In this document: one piece after another, positions 10,011-21,532 of the stretch | Layout: each line of letters opens with the position of its first letter | How positions within the stretch are numbered: position 1 is the first letter of the stretch | Assembly (NCBI GenBank): GCA_037178625.1 | Contig: CM074146.1 | Coordinates: 248,001 to 312,000 of the forward strand | Length of the DNA: 64,000 nt | DNA from: Skeletonema tropicum | Taxonomy: Eukaryota > Bacillariophyta > Thalassiosirophyceae > Thalassiosirales > Thalassiosiraceae | Direction of reading: 5' to 3' | Program-made: the position numbers and the translations under genes | The notes under the pieces: model-generated | Told to the model about the DNA's origin: nothing | Databases searched by the model: none | What the model saw: only the letters and a program-made list of their open reading frames with translations

Positions 10011-11341
10011 GGCTTCTCAAAAAATGGAACTATTTTCAGAAAGGTACCTAGATTTCGCACGAATCAGAAAGATGAAATGAAAATAACGGAAAAATTACTT
10101 TTGTACCTACCTTCGCACCTTCGCTCACTCGCCCAAGCAAGCTCAAAGCATACTGCCCGCAAACGACACAATCGGGCGAGCGCGACGATCGTTACCATCA
10201 TAAAATGTATCATAAAATAAAAGTACAACAACAACAACAAACATTCTATACTTGAGATACAGATACCTCCGATGATCATGACTACTTCTACCAACATCCG
10301 AGCTCTTCTTGCTCTTGCACTACTTCTCCTCGTTGCCACCGCCCAAGCGCATGACGATCAATCGTTGTCACACTCCCTCGCTCTCAATCTCAAGGCCAAG
10401 ACGACGAAGGCGAAGGCGGGAAAAACAACTCCATTTACGCCACACCCTGAAGGCATGAAGCCTCTATCTCTATCATTCTCTTTCTCTATGGCCCCTTCCG
10501 CGTCTCCAACTCCAGCCAATGGGCCTACCCCTACCCTCCCTCCCGTCCCAGGTAGCAACCCTCCCAACACTTTCCCCACCACTGCACCTCCAATCACAAT
10601 GAAACCTACAGTAGCAACAGAAAAGCCCACCACCTCTCCGGTGACCCTTGACCCGACTGAAAGTCCTTCTGCATCCCCAATCAATCCTACCATTTCGCCT
10701 TCCAACTCTCCTGTTGTCAGCCCGACAGATAGCCCTTCTGTCAACCCGACAGATAGCCCTTCTGTCAAACCTACAGACAAACCTACATTCAAACCTACAG
10801 AAAGCCCTTCCAAAAGTCAGCCAACCACAGCTAAGCCTACTCGATCTCCCGTCGTCAATCCTACTGGCCCTTCCATGTCCTATGGCTATGGTGGCTCATC
10901 ATTGTCAGTAATGACGAAGGCAGGCAAGCAGGGCAAGCGAGCTTAATCGAGAGTCTGCGCCTCCTACTCGCTCAAGAAAATGTGGAAGTAGAGTAACACT
11001 ACGACATGTTCAAGAAAAAATGATATCATTACATCTCATGGTATCTCTTCGTTCAAGTTCAAGTGTACAATTACTTTTGTTGGAACGATCTGTCTCTTTT
11101 GTGTTTGTATGTCACAAATGTTGTTATGTATATGTTTGTGAAGCATGAGAGAGAAGAACATATTGTACAATGCTCTGCTGGTGAAGAGAAGTAGATACTT
11201 AGACTTAGAGGGTACTAAATGTAAATGTAAACAGAATTTTATAGTACGTTTGCCTGGTGTGTCATTTCAAGACTCAAGAGGCTAGATTATCAACTGTAAT
11301 CGCCACTTGTGTCGTATTTGTATCTGTATCTCCATAAAAGG
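10011..11341. repeat. Tandem duplication, copy 1
   Basis: About 1.33 kb that is nearly identical to 12170-13535, covering promoter, coding region and 3' flank. Differences are short indels in the Pro/Thr repeats, a different 80-100 base leader segment (10040-10150 versus 12200-12310), and small indels in the 3' flank. Confidence 0.85.
10272..10946 (+). CDS. Secreted Pro/Thr/Ser-rich protein with Lys motifs, copy 1
   Basis: A 224-residue protein. Residues 1-26 are a clear signal peptide (hydrophobic core LLALALLLLVATAQA, cleavage likely after Ala26). Next comes a Lys-rich patch (NLKAKTTKAKAGKTTP) whose KxxK spacing resembles lysine clusters of diatom silaffin-type proteins, then SLSFSFS. From about residue 75 to 190 it is a Pro/Thr/Ser mucin-like region with repeated DSPSV-(N/K)PT units. 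The tail is SYGYGG followed by a basic KAGKQGKRA end. No enzymatic domain is seen. Likely secreted or cell-wall-associated; a silica-matrix role is inference from composition only. It is the first of a tandem pair and shares the same upstream region (10160-10271) with its twin. Confidence 0.75.
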   Translation: MIMTTSTNIRALLALALLLLVATAQAHDDQSLSHSLALNLKAKTTKAKAGKTTPFTPHPEGMKPLSLSFSFSMAPSASPTPANGPTPTLPPVPGSNPPNTFPTTAPPITMKPTVATEKPTTSPVTLDPTESPSASPINPTISPSNSPVVSPTDSPSVNPTDSPSVKPTDKPTFKPTESPSKSQPTTAKPTRSPVVNPTGPSMSYGYGGSSLSVMTKAGKQGKRA

Positions 11342-12169
11342 GTTTAAATATTCTAATCCTAATTTTTAAAATGAATAGTTTTGCTGTTTTCAGCGAATCT
11401 TTTCACCATAGGTACACTACCCTCATTGGTCTCCTAAGCGATTCTATGGTCCGAACCGAGTGTGCAGACCTCTCCTACAACATCATAGCTAACACCCTCT
11501 GGCTTGGTTTCACTCGAATTGGACAAGAACTTGACCAGAACGAGCAGATAGAAAATTCAGCACATCTCAAGGTACAGGCACAGACTCGTATCTTAAGGTA
11601 CAGACTAGTTTTAGACTAACTGGTAATGTTGCCTCTTTGTGCAGCCTCTTGTGCTTGTGGCTGGCGGATGCGAGGCTAGAAAGGCGTTTGATTTGCATGG
11701 CAAAGTGCGTTGGTCAAAAAATGGGACTTCAGGTTTAGGTAGAAGCCTGTAAGTGTAAGACGAAAGAGAATCGTCATATCGCATCATCATCATTACCATT
11801 ACCATCACTGTGCAGCATCATATTCGCGAAATAAATTTCCAAAATTGGACTATGTACGCAAAACTCAAACTGCGTTCTACACATCAGCGTCTTGTCTTGC
11901 CCGGCCTCATACTCATACCCCAAACACCCGTACTAGTACTATTTGGAGATGGCTGCATCCTCCGCCTCCGCCGCGAAAACTTGGACTTGGATCCTCCAAA
12001 TCCAAATCCAAACAATATCGGACGAATCCATCCACGATCTACAAAGCTCTACATCTGCAAGTATCCGTGTGTTCGTGGTTGCTAATAGTATCGTTGCGAG
12101 AGTACTACAATACATACATACTTTTAATTACGGCTTTTATATATTGTGTACCAACCGAATACTTTGACA
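11342..12169. other. Spacer between the tandem copies
   Basis: About 830 bp not present in the duplicated units. Short frames occur, none convincing. Confidence 0.5.
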
Positions 12170-13535
12170 GGCTTCTCAAAAAATGGAACTATTCTGAGAA
12201 AGATTCCAAAGAGAAGCCGGATTTCGCACGAATCAGAAAGATGAAATGAACAATAATGGAAAAATTGCTCGCTAGCTAGCTCTAAGCACGCACTGAGTAC
12301 GATAGGTACTGCCCGCAAACGACACAATCGGGCGAGCGCGACGATCGTTACCATCATAAAATGTATCATAAAATAAAAGTACAACAACAACAACAAACAT
12401 TCTATACTTGAGATACAGATACCTCCGATGATCATGACTACTTCTACCAACATCCGAGCTCTTCTTGCTCTTGCACTACTTCTCCTCGTTGCCACCGCCC
12501 AAGCGCATGACGATCAATCGTTGTCACACTCCCTCGCTCTCAATCTCAAGGCCAAGACGACGAAGGCGAAGGCGGGAAAAACAACTCCATTTACGCCACA
12601 CCCCGAAGGCATGAAGCCTCTATCTCTATCATTCTCTTTCTCTATGACCCCTTCCGCGTCTCCAACTCCAGCCAATGGGCCTACCCCTACCCTCCCTCCC
12701 GTCCCAGGTAGCAACCCTCCAACAGTGTTGCCAACAGTGTTCAACACTTCCCCCACCACTGCACCTCCAATCACAATGAAACCTACAGTAGCAGTAGCAA
12801 CAGAAACGCCCACCACCTCTCCGGTGACCGTTGACCCCACCGTTGACCCGACTGAAAGTCCTTCTGCATCTCCAATCACAATCAATCCTACCATTTCGCC
12901 TTCCAACTCTCCTGTTGTCAGCCCGACAGATAGCCCTTCTGTCAACCCGACAGATAGCCCTTCTGTCAAACCTACAGACAAACCAACAGACAAACCTACA
13001 GAAAGCCCTTCCAAAAGTCAGCCAACCACAGCTAAGCCTACTCGATCTCCCGTCGTCAATCCTACTGGCCCTTCCATGTCCTATGGCTATGGTGGCTCAT
13101 CATTGTCAGTAATGACGAAGGCAGGCAAGCAGGGCAAGCGAGCTTAATCGAGAGTCTGCTCCTCCTACTCGCTCAAGAAAATGTGGAAGTAGAGTAACAC
13201 TACGACATGTTCAAGAAAAAATGATATCATTACATCTCATGTGGTATCTCTTCGTTCAAGTTCAAGTCTACATCTACAATTACTTTTGTTGGAACGATCT
13301 GTCTCTTTTGTGTTTGTATGTCACAAATGTTGTTATGTATATTTTTGTGAAGCATGAGAGAGAGAAGAACATAATGTACAATGCTCTGCTGGTGAAGAGA
13401 AGTAGATACTTAGACTTAGAGGGTACTAAATGTAAACAGAATTTTATGTTACGTTTGCCTGGTGTGTCATTTCAAGAGGCAAGATTATCGACTGTAATCG
13501 CCACTTGTGTCGTATTTGTATCTCCATGTAAGGGT
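12170..13535. repeat. Tandem duplication, copy 2
   Basis: Second unit, about 2156-2159 bp downstream of the first and in the same orientation. Similarity begins at GGCTTCTCAAAAAATGGAAC and fades after the shared TATCTCCAT word. Confidence 0.85.
12428..13147 (+). CDS. Secreted Pro/Thr/Ser-rich protein with Lys motifs, copy 2
   Basis: A 239-residue twin of the 10272 gene. Signal peptide, Lys-rich patch and basic C-terminus are identical or nearly so. All length difference is in the Pro/Thr region, where this copy gains short in-frame blocks (for example TVLPTVFNTS, VAVATE, VDPTVDPT and ITINPT) and changes one repeat (KPTDKPTDKPT in place of KPTDKPTFKPT). The open frame is kept through every indel, all multiples of three, which argues both copies are under coding constraint. 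Role as for copy 1: probably secreted and cell-wall-associated, function not shown. Confidence 0.75.
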   Translation: MIMTTSTNIRALLALALLLLVATAQAHDDQSLSHSLALNLKAKTTKAKAGKTTPFTPHPEGMKPLSLSFSFSMTPSASPTPANGPTPTLPPVPGSNPPTVLPTVFNTSPTTAPPITMKPTVAVATETPTTSPVTVDPTVDPTESPSASPITINPTISPSNSPVVSPTDSPSVNPTDSPSVKPTDKPTDKPTESPSKSQPTTAKPTRSPVVNPTGPSMSYGYGGSSLSVMTKAGKQGKRA

Positions 13536-14482
13536 GTCTCAAACCTCAATCAGTATCTTTTCTGTACTAATTTTCATTTTTGTTGTTGCATTCTTGTGAA
13601 TTGTGATGAGATGTTTGGTAATGAAGATAAATTTAATGTCACACTGCCAAAATTGCAGCTACATTTAGCCTTTTCTTATAATGTTTGTCCGCCTTTTGAA
13701 TCTGGTCAGGCGTTTCTTCACATAGACATAGCCGTTCCTTTCGAAAGCCGCAGCCGCTCGCTTTCTGCTTCTGCTCGTCCGTTCAATCCAAATATACTTC
13801 TGGCGGACTCTCGTTATATTGACCAATATGACGATTGGGCCCGGCGCCGGCGCAAGACAACGATCAATGGCAATCACAATGACAATAGATGATCCACGAT
13901 CACGATGACGATGCACTGAAACTGAAACTGATTCACATTCACGATTTCATACTACTTACTTACACTTACAGTCGTAGTTTACACTTGCACCTGTTACTAC
14001 TCTATATACATACATCAACTAGAGAGATGCCTATTATTTTGATGTCCTATGCCACCATAGTTATTGCCTGCATTGGCTTGGCTTGATCGTTTTTCCGATC
14101 TTTCTTTTTGCACTTACCAGTAGGTAGATACGACTTTTGATACCAGTATGTAAACTGAATCTTCGAACGAATCTCAAGTGGCGCGCAAAATCATCCACAA
14201 CCTACCGCATCCGTTCTTTCATTTTCATTTTTCACACATACATCTCCATCGATTGATCAGTACTTGTGCTTCATAATTAACCATCGATGCCAAAGCCTAC
14301 GCCGACCGACAATAATATATTAGCAGCTATCCACTTTCAGTTATATATCACTCAGAAGAATATATATCGCAGCACACTACATTAATCAATATCCTACGCT
14401 TAAAAGACCATAAATAATCAATAACAGCAACACATTAATTATTATTCACACTCGCTACACAAGAATAGCAACATCCATCATC
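13536..14482. other. Intergenic, no gene seen
   Basis: Short frames only. Includes the leader of the 14483 gene, rich in AT with several ATATAT and AATAAT words. Confidence 0.5.
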
Positions 14483-14965
14483 ATGCCATCCTCCAAATCA
14501 TCATCATCTGCCTTTTCCAAGCATACACAGCAACAGCTTCAACCAACCTCCACCAATAATAATAATAATGTCGTTCCCGCCAATAGCAGTAGTGGAGACT
14601 TTGGTCAAATGTCACTCACAGCCCGCCTCCTCGTCTTTCTTCTCATCCCCACCTCCACCGGTCTTATTGGTCTGTTCAGTTCCTACCTTCAATCCACACG
14701 ATCACCACCAAATAATGATGACGATGGTGAAGCGCATACAATTGATATAGATCGTGATTTTGTCACCCCCTTTTTATTAGGGTTAGCATTAGTGATTGTG
14801 ATTGGATTTCAAACCAAGGGGTTTACGGTTGCGGGGGGTAGGAGTGACATGGAGCGCAAGTATGCCTTGTCGTGGCCTAAGGCACGGAGGGTGAAGAAGG
14901 TTCGAAGGGAGAGGGTGATTGTGGAGGATGATGAGGAGGAGGAGGAAGATAAGAAGGAGAGGTGA
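14483..14965 (+). CDS. Small membrane protein with two predicted helices
   Basis: A 160-residue ATG frame. The N-terminal 45 residues are Ser/Gln/Asn-rich. A first hydrophobic helix lies near 50-72 (LLVFLLIPTSTGLIGLFSSYL), then a short acidic loop and a second helix near 94-112 (PFLLGLALVIVIGF). The C-terminus changes sharply from basic (KARRVKKVRRER) to acidic (DDEEEEEDKKER). No family is recognised. The two clean helices, defined termini and an ATG in a CATCATCATG context support a real gene. Topology with both ends on the same side of the membrane is inferred. Confidence 0.6.
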   Translation: MPSSKSSSSAFSKHTQQQLQPTSTNNNNNVVPANSSSGDFGQMSLTARLLVFLLIPTSTGLIGLFSSYLQSTRSPPNNDDDGEAHTIDIDRDFVTPFLLGLALVIVIGFQTKGFTVAGGRSDMERKYALSWPKARRVKKVRRERVIVEDDEEEEEDKKER

Positions 14966-16846
14966 TTTTGAATGTACACAGGATATATATACATATATAT
15001 TTTTTTTTTGTTGGTATAATACTACTTGTTGGATCTCTCGTTGCATATAGAGGTGGAAGTTTGATGATGATTGTGTACTTAAAATGTCAAAGACTGCACA
15101 ATATACAAAAGCACAGGCACTATAACAATAACTGCAACAATAATTCCATCTCTCTATCTCGTATGATCGTAAGATGATGGAAGTACTATACTTGACAAAT
15201 CGAAAAAATGTAAGCATAATAAATAGCTATACACTCATCATTGACTATATACCGAAACAAGAGAACTTTTAGAAGAATTGACTCATTGTGTCCCTTGTCA
15301 GATGGTAAATCTTCACACTTACTTCTTGTCAAATAATAATGTTTTACATATACTGAATGGTTTCTCTTTTTTGGATGATTACCCGACTAACTGTCAAATT
15401 TCCGTCTCCGCTGAAGTAATTCCATCATCCTCCGCATCGACTGCCTCGATGATATTATTACATATTAATATCTGCCATCACCAGCTAGCTACAACACGCT
15501 GCCCGCTACTGTCGTCCTTTTGCTCTGGATTGGGGCTCTACTTATCTCTATAGGCATTCATCATGATCTTTGCTTTTCTGCTTCTGTGGCTGCGCAGCCG
15601 AGGGCTTATCAAGCCATATGTACAAAAAAGATCCAGCCCAAAGCAGTTTGTTTTCATCACATCATCTGTACCATATATCAGAGGAAGGATTTATTATTTA
15701 GTTTGTTCAAATATAGACACCGTTGTATGTCTTCATATTACAACCACCATTTGGGATAATCGACCGAACCATTGCGTTAGTGTTAGGCCAATTCTATAAT
15801 ATAATATTGCATATTATTGGCATTTTATTGATGCAAACATTATTCTTCCTTACATTCACAAAATCAGCAGCGCCAAAAATAATAGTGCTGCATATAAGTA
15901 TCGCGGTGATAGACCAAACGCCCGATTGAGACTGAGTCGACAGTTTCCTCGCACATCACAGAGGAGTACCAAGCACTTGTGTTGACATCATATGTATGAG
16001 ACGCGTTTAACGAGAACTTGTCGTCACGCGAGCGGAGTCAAAAATTTTGACAATGATACATAAGTTTGAACTAGACCGGACCAGCTCGGGTTGCTGGTAA
16101 TGGTCCGATAGCCCCTCCGGAATGGGTCTGATGAAGGTCTGATGAGAACGAAGCTCCGATTGGAAGCGAATGCAACGAGGGTGTGTTAGTACATATCCTC
16201 GGAGATGCCTATCGCAAGCGAAGCCCTCTCCCGAGCATCACTACTGAGTCCCGTGACGGCACTGGATACTGCAGCCTGGTTTCTCCGTTCGCCCAATACA
16301 GTGGCCTTGCATAGCATCCACTGCGACGGCTAATGAGGGTAGGATTGCGTATATCTCCTCTTATTCTGATAGAACAACAATATAAAGACGGCCGACTCTG
16401 GCCATGATATATACAAAACTGTTTTGGGCATTGAGATCCAATGGATGTAGCTCGTGCTTGCAAAACGAAAAATGCCGCACGAAAATTGATGAATTTTATG
16501 ATTGCGCCCGAAAAGTATAAAGAGCTAATGCCATGGTAAAAATCAATTTCGTCCAATACCAATTGAGTCAGACACTCAACCTAGCCCATACTATCAGTAG
16601 ATGCGGCTCATTTGGGTATTATCCGCCCCTCCCCACTAGATTGTCGAATAATGCATGTGTTGGGAAATTCTTTGTCGAATTAATTCGTGAGAGATACTCC
16701 AATATCATGTCCGCTCTATGCAATATCATCCACAAAGCTGTTATAATTTAGGTATCGAATGAATTGTCTCCCCATAATTACTAGCGGAATACACTGGGTT
16801 TAGCAGGTCTTCCAGTGCTGTTACGACGAGAACGTTTACTGCTGCT
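14966..16846. other. Intergenic, no gene seen
   Basis: About 1.9 kb of AT-rich sequence with only short overlapping frames on both strands. Nothing is recognised. Confidence 0.5.
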
Positions 16847-18879
16847 CTACTGTTGTTGTCGATGCTCCTCCTCTCTGCGTTTAAGTTCCCTCTCGGCTTT
16901 CTCCTTTTGTTGTATGACTGCTGCCTGGACTTCAACTGTGTTCTCGTGGCAGCATGCCTTCCAACATTCCAAGCGGGCTATGCGATTGTATGTGTACTCA
17001 CCATACTATCTTAATGACAGGGCTTGCCATCCTCATCTGTTACGAGCTTGCGATCTTTCAAGACTGGTTCTCAGAGGGTAAACCTACGAGGAAATTTTTG
17101 AGTAGATCCATCTTCAGCTTCTCCTCCTCAGAAACTACATCTGCAGCAACCACATAGTCATCATCCTCTGCATTCATATTTTCTTCCTCAAGAGATGAGT
17201 CACTGTCCGATTCGGACTCACTGCTACTGCCACTGCTACTGTCGGAATCACTGCTATCGTCACTAATACTACTATCAGAATCACTCCCATTTCCTCCCCT
17301 GATACGCATTACTTCTTCTTCATCGTCGTCGTCCCCGTCGTTACTTCTATTGCTTGGCTACAATCCCAATGCACTAAGGAGTGTGCCAAATAGAGTCTTA
17401 GATTCATCAGATAGTTGTAGTGGTAGTGTTAGAGAAGAGCCATCTTCTGAGTCCATTGTTTCGTCCATAGCATCATCAGTTTTGCTTTCGGTACCACCTA
17501 AATCAGGTAAAAGGTGCAATAAATTGGCCAGTTCGAACACCATCTCAAAATGCTTCCTCATTGGGTGCTCAACTGTAATGGACGGGGCTACTGCTCTAAA
17601 TAGCGAGTCAACTGTGGATGATGTAAAAGAAAGCTTTCGGAGGAGCCCCCAAACTACGCTTGTAAATATCATCAGACTCGGATTCTTTCGACTCCTCAGA
17701 GTGATCAGACTCCTCAGAGTCATGGGACTCGTCATCATTGCCATTGCTTCCTTCCTTCAACGCAAAATGCATATACTTGTCGAATGGGTCCTCTTTCCCC
17801 GCAACTAACTTCACTCCTCTCATCGTGTGTTGATACTTGTATTCCACCTCTTGCATCTCCTTCAAATCACTGCGCTTCGCAACAATACAGTCGAAGTGTC
17901 GATGGTGATCTGTAGAATGAAGCGTTATGTTGACAGCGGAGCCGATTCCGGATGAATATGCGGTAGTTGTCAATTTGCTTCCCTTTTCGTCTGATGTTTT
18001 CCCGAGATTGTGGCTGAGAGTTGCTTGATATCGACCGATGGTTGCAATGTTTTTTCTGCGTTTCGGATCTACCGCTACACCTCCAAACATAAATCAATGC
18101 CTGCATCATCATCTGGAGCCATTTCCCTGCGAAGCCGAGGTGACAGCAACACCTTGTCATCATCCACACAAAACAGCACTTTGATTTCATCTTTTATGCG
18201 AACAGACACGAAGTTTTCTTTCATTGTCGAGTTACAGGAATCCTGAAACACCTCCCATGCTCTCTTGTGGACGTTACTACCCGTACCCGTTCCATGATAC
18301 CTAATCTGTCTCCAAATCTCTGCGTACGATATTCATCCTCACTCATAAAATCACTGGTATCAATTCGTTTGTCCTGGCATTGCTTGTTTAAATTTTCCTT
18401 CCTCCTACTTGAATAAAGGAATGTAGACAACCATGTGCAGATTTCTTTTCGTGGTTAGTCTTCCCTCTATTCCCTACCCCCCTACTATTTCTCTGAAAGC
18501 TTGGTACAGGTCACTGTCGCGGTCGCACAGCAATGAACAACGTTATCGAGATCATCGTTATGGCGATATTTATCTCTCAACTCTGTGATCTTATTCAGAA
18601 AGAACTCTATTTCCTTCTTTCCATGATCCCATAACTTACTACGTGCCATGTCAATTGATACTCCGGGAAGTTGTGTAGTTGTAGTTGGAATCACATCCCA
18701 GTCGGTAGGTTTAGGAGGGAGCTTCCTTTCTTCATACAAACCATCCGACACATAGTCCTCTTCGAAGTAGTCATCATACTCCTCTTCGTCATCAAAACAA
18801 TGATCCATTTGTTGCGGATCATTGTGTAATTGGCAGCAGCATTACGATCGGCGTCATTCTCATACATGTCATCTGACAT
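16847..18879 (-). pseudogene. Broken transposase-like gene, superfamily not assigned
   Basis: Read on the minus strand, coding-quality segments follow each other but in changing frames. In order: an acidic N-terminal block near 18879-18485 (FDDEEEYDDYFEEDY); EYRTQRFGDRLG near 18320; GTGTGSNVHKRAWEVFQDSC near 18250; a stretch with FCVDDDKVLLSP near 18150; FGGVAVDPKRRKNIATIGRY near 18060; an Asp/Ser/Glu-rich linker near 17700 and 17250; and a charged coiled-coil-like tail (QQKEKAERELKRREEEHRQQ) ending at 16847. At least five frame changes are needed, some of which might be introns. The order and the DDD-containing motif suggest a DDE-type transposase or related mobile-element protein, but I cannot name the family. 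Confidence 0.4.
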
Positions 18880-20635
18880 ATTATGTCGAGGTCACATCAA
18901 GTCTAATATCTTGTACTACACAATGGCAGACGATGAGTATATATCGCCACGATGAACAGCTGCAACAAGCAAACGGCAGCCCATACTACTGTAGAGACGA
19001 CCCCAATGCTTAGGAGGAGGCTAGGGGACTTCGTAAGTAGGAGAGCAGCACGCCATGATGATTGTCGGAGGTGGGGATTTAAAAAAATAGGAGAACGGGG
19101 AACAGAAAATGTCGATTGAAGTATGTTATATGTTATCGGCTCTACCAGCGGCAATTGACCTTTCGAAGCAACCAAACTTGGTAGATTGCTCAGTAGACCC
19201 TACTCAACGTGGATATGCCCTTGGATTGGGTGTAATACGGCTGTATAGTTTAGGCACAAACTTCCCTGTGAGCAACAGGGAAGTTCTTGCACTTCCAGGT
19301 CACAGACAGGGAAGTTACTCCTTATGGATATCCGTATGTAATCTCTAGAGAAGACAAGATAATAATATGTGCTTAGTGCTTGTGTAGAGGTTGTGATTAT
19401 GATAATGTTATCATTAATATTAGGATTATTACATGAATGAGATTATATCTTTCTTATTATTATGTTGATTGTTGCATAGGTCGACAAGAAGATACATGTC
19501 ACACCCATGCTGCGTCAAATAGACTACCTTTTCTTCTAACTGCCAAACCTTCTTAGATAATATTTTCTCAACAAACATTTGCCAACCCTGTTCCCAGTGT
19601 GTTGGCTTCTACCGGCGGTTGCGTGTATTGTTGTTTGTGATCCTATTCAAATAGCAGATTGGTTCCAGGGTAGATGCTCCATCTATCGTAGCACAGAATG
19701 CCGCCTCTTTGCCTTAATGATAACAATGGAAATTATCTACTCCTTTCGAAGTAACAACGATAGAGTTGTCAGTACTCACGCCGCCGCTGTTATAGTTGCT
19801 GTGTAGTAAGTCGACCAATATCTCAGATTGATGGTAAGCTTGATTGTGTCAACTGAAGCCATATCTCTAGTATTGTGAGTGATGGTGATGATAGGAGTAC
19901 CAGCAGAAGACATCCTCAATGACAGCATATTGACAGCAGAATGTCCCTCGAGAGTACAGCATGTTACCGTAGTTCTGACCAATATATCCCCTCTGCCAAA
20001 GTATGCAATGCCCTCCCTCAACGTGTAGTTTGTAATAATGACTGACACAAGCTACCACAACATGGCCAGATGATCACCTGAGCCGCAACACCCGGAGACA
20101 AGACGCCACTACATCCATCAACATCACTATATTGTCGTGTTGTAAACATCGCCTCGCTCTATTTGTTGTTGTATCTCCATAACCCTCCCTCTTGTAAATT
20201 GTGCCATAATTGTGCGATAACACGCTGCGCCAGTGGACAATCAAGGGGTCTCGTGTCGGCGATTTCTGACGGATTGAAACGGAGCCGGCTCGCCTACTAT
20301 TGTGTTATCATCATCACTATCGAATCGGCTAGTAAGGGGAGAGAGTTCATGGCTTAGAGACCCTCTGTTCATGAGGGGGGCGGTGCTGTTGTTGCGTTTG
20401 ATACAAAATGACGTCACTTCGTGTAGGCGACACCCAAAATAAAGGCTACGAGCGCTATCACCGCGATTCCTTCACATCATGAGCTCATACCGGCCCACTG
20501 AGGTCGCCGCCGCCAGATTATAGTGATGCCGGCCGGCATTCCGCTCCATACCATAGCAGCCCTTTCCGCCATGGTTCTGGTGTCTGGTGTGCAAGTGAAA
20601 ATAATTTTTGAGAAGTGTGTGAATGTGAATAAACG
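18880..20635. other. Intergenic, one notable hairpin
   Basis: No convincing gene. Contains the AACTTCCCTGT hairpin at 19259-19285 and a third copy of its half-site at about 19306-19316. Confidence 0.5.
19259..19285. repeat. Perfect 11-bp stem hairpin plus third half-site
   Basis: AACTTCCCTGT and its reverse complement ACAGGGAAGTT are separated by five bases. ACAGGGAAGTT occurs again about 20 bases downstream. Confidence 0.8.
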
Positions 20636-21414
20636 CAAGGGTAAATAAGCAGGGTTGGCGACGACGGTTCCCGCCAAAATTTTACCTAGTAAAAAAGCTG
20701 AGTACCGTTACCGTCTCGTCAGCAAGTTCGATTGAGAAAGTCAGTGCCGGTCCGAACAGGATGATCAGCACTGACCACGCCGCTCAAGGCACGGCAACCA
20801 TGATCACCGTTGCCGCCGCTGAATTAGACCAAGTTAACAGCCGTATTATGGGGTGATTGGTGGCTGACGGTTACTATGGATTATTATGTTGGTGTCGAAG
20901 CCCTCGCCGCTGCAAAATCCCCTGAGGGAAGGCAGCATTGAGGCAATATTAGACGATGACGTCCGGCGAGCGCCGCCCACTGAACAGTGCTCATTGAACG
21001 TCGCAAGGAGCGTTTCTGCTTAATCCAAGCACGATAACACAGACATAGTAATCCATAGTAACGATCAGCCACCGATCGACCGATATTACGGTTATTAACT
21101 TGGTCTATTTCAGCGGCGGCAACGCTGACCATGGTTGCCGGCAGAGAGTGTTCAATTTGAGCTTTCAATGACGGAGATCGGGCAGGGCAACCGAGACTCA
21201 ATGAAAGGAAGCGAGACTCAATTATAGGGATCTCAAAGTCGTAACGAAACTTTTACTTAGGAAAATTTGATGCCGCTTTCTGATCACTGCTGATCATAGG
21301 AGCGATACGTCGGAACAAGTGAAAGATCGCTAAATTTGAGTACCTACTTGCTGACGAGATGGTAAATTGATTTTGAAATTTAGCAAAACGACGCCAACCC
21401 TGCTTATTTACCCC
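20636..21414. mobile_element. Foldback/MITE element with 22 bp TIR and 10 bp target duplication
   Basis: GGGTAAATAAGCAGGGTTGGCG at 20639-20660 is repeated inverted at 21392-21413. TGAATAAACG lies just outside both ends (20626-20635 and 21415-21424), a 10 bp target-site duplication. Inside, a second longer imperfect inverted pair is visible (about 20796-20885 with 21045-21141), as is a pair around CTCGTCAGCAAG. No coding region is seen. A 9-11 bp duplication fits a MULE-mobilised non-autonomous element; that assignment is inferred. Confidence 0.75.
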
Positions 21415-21532
21415 TGAATAAACGTCTAAAAAAATGATGGATGGGGCGCCCCGTTCCCCGCTGAAGTGACCAACGCACAATGTGCCGCATCCAAAAAAGG
21501 ATTCCGGATTCCGGAATCTTTTCTGGACACTC

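Noticed and set aside
10358..10813. Gly/Val-rich minus-strand frames opposite the Pro/Thr-rich genes (also 12514-13014)
   Set aside because: Mirror of the CCX/ACX repeats of the sense genes; composition explained by the sense strand.
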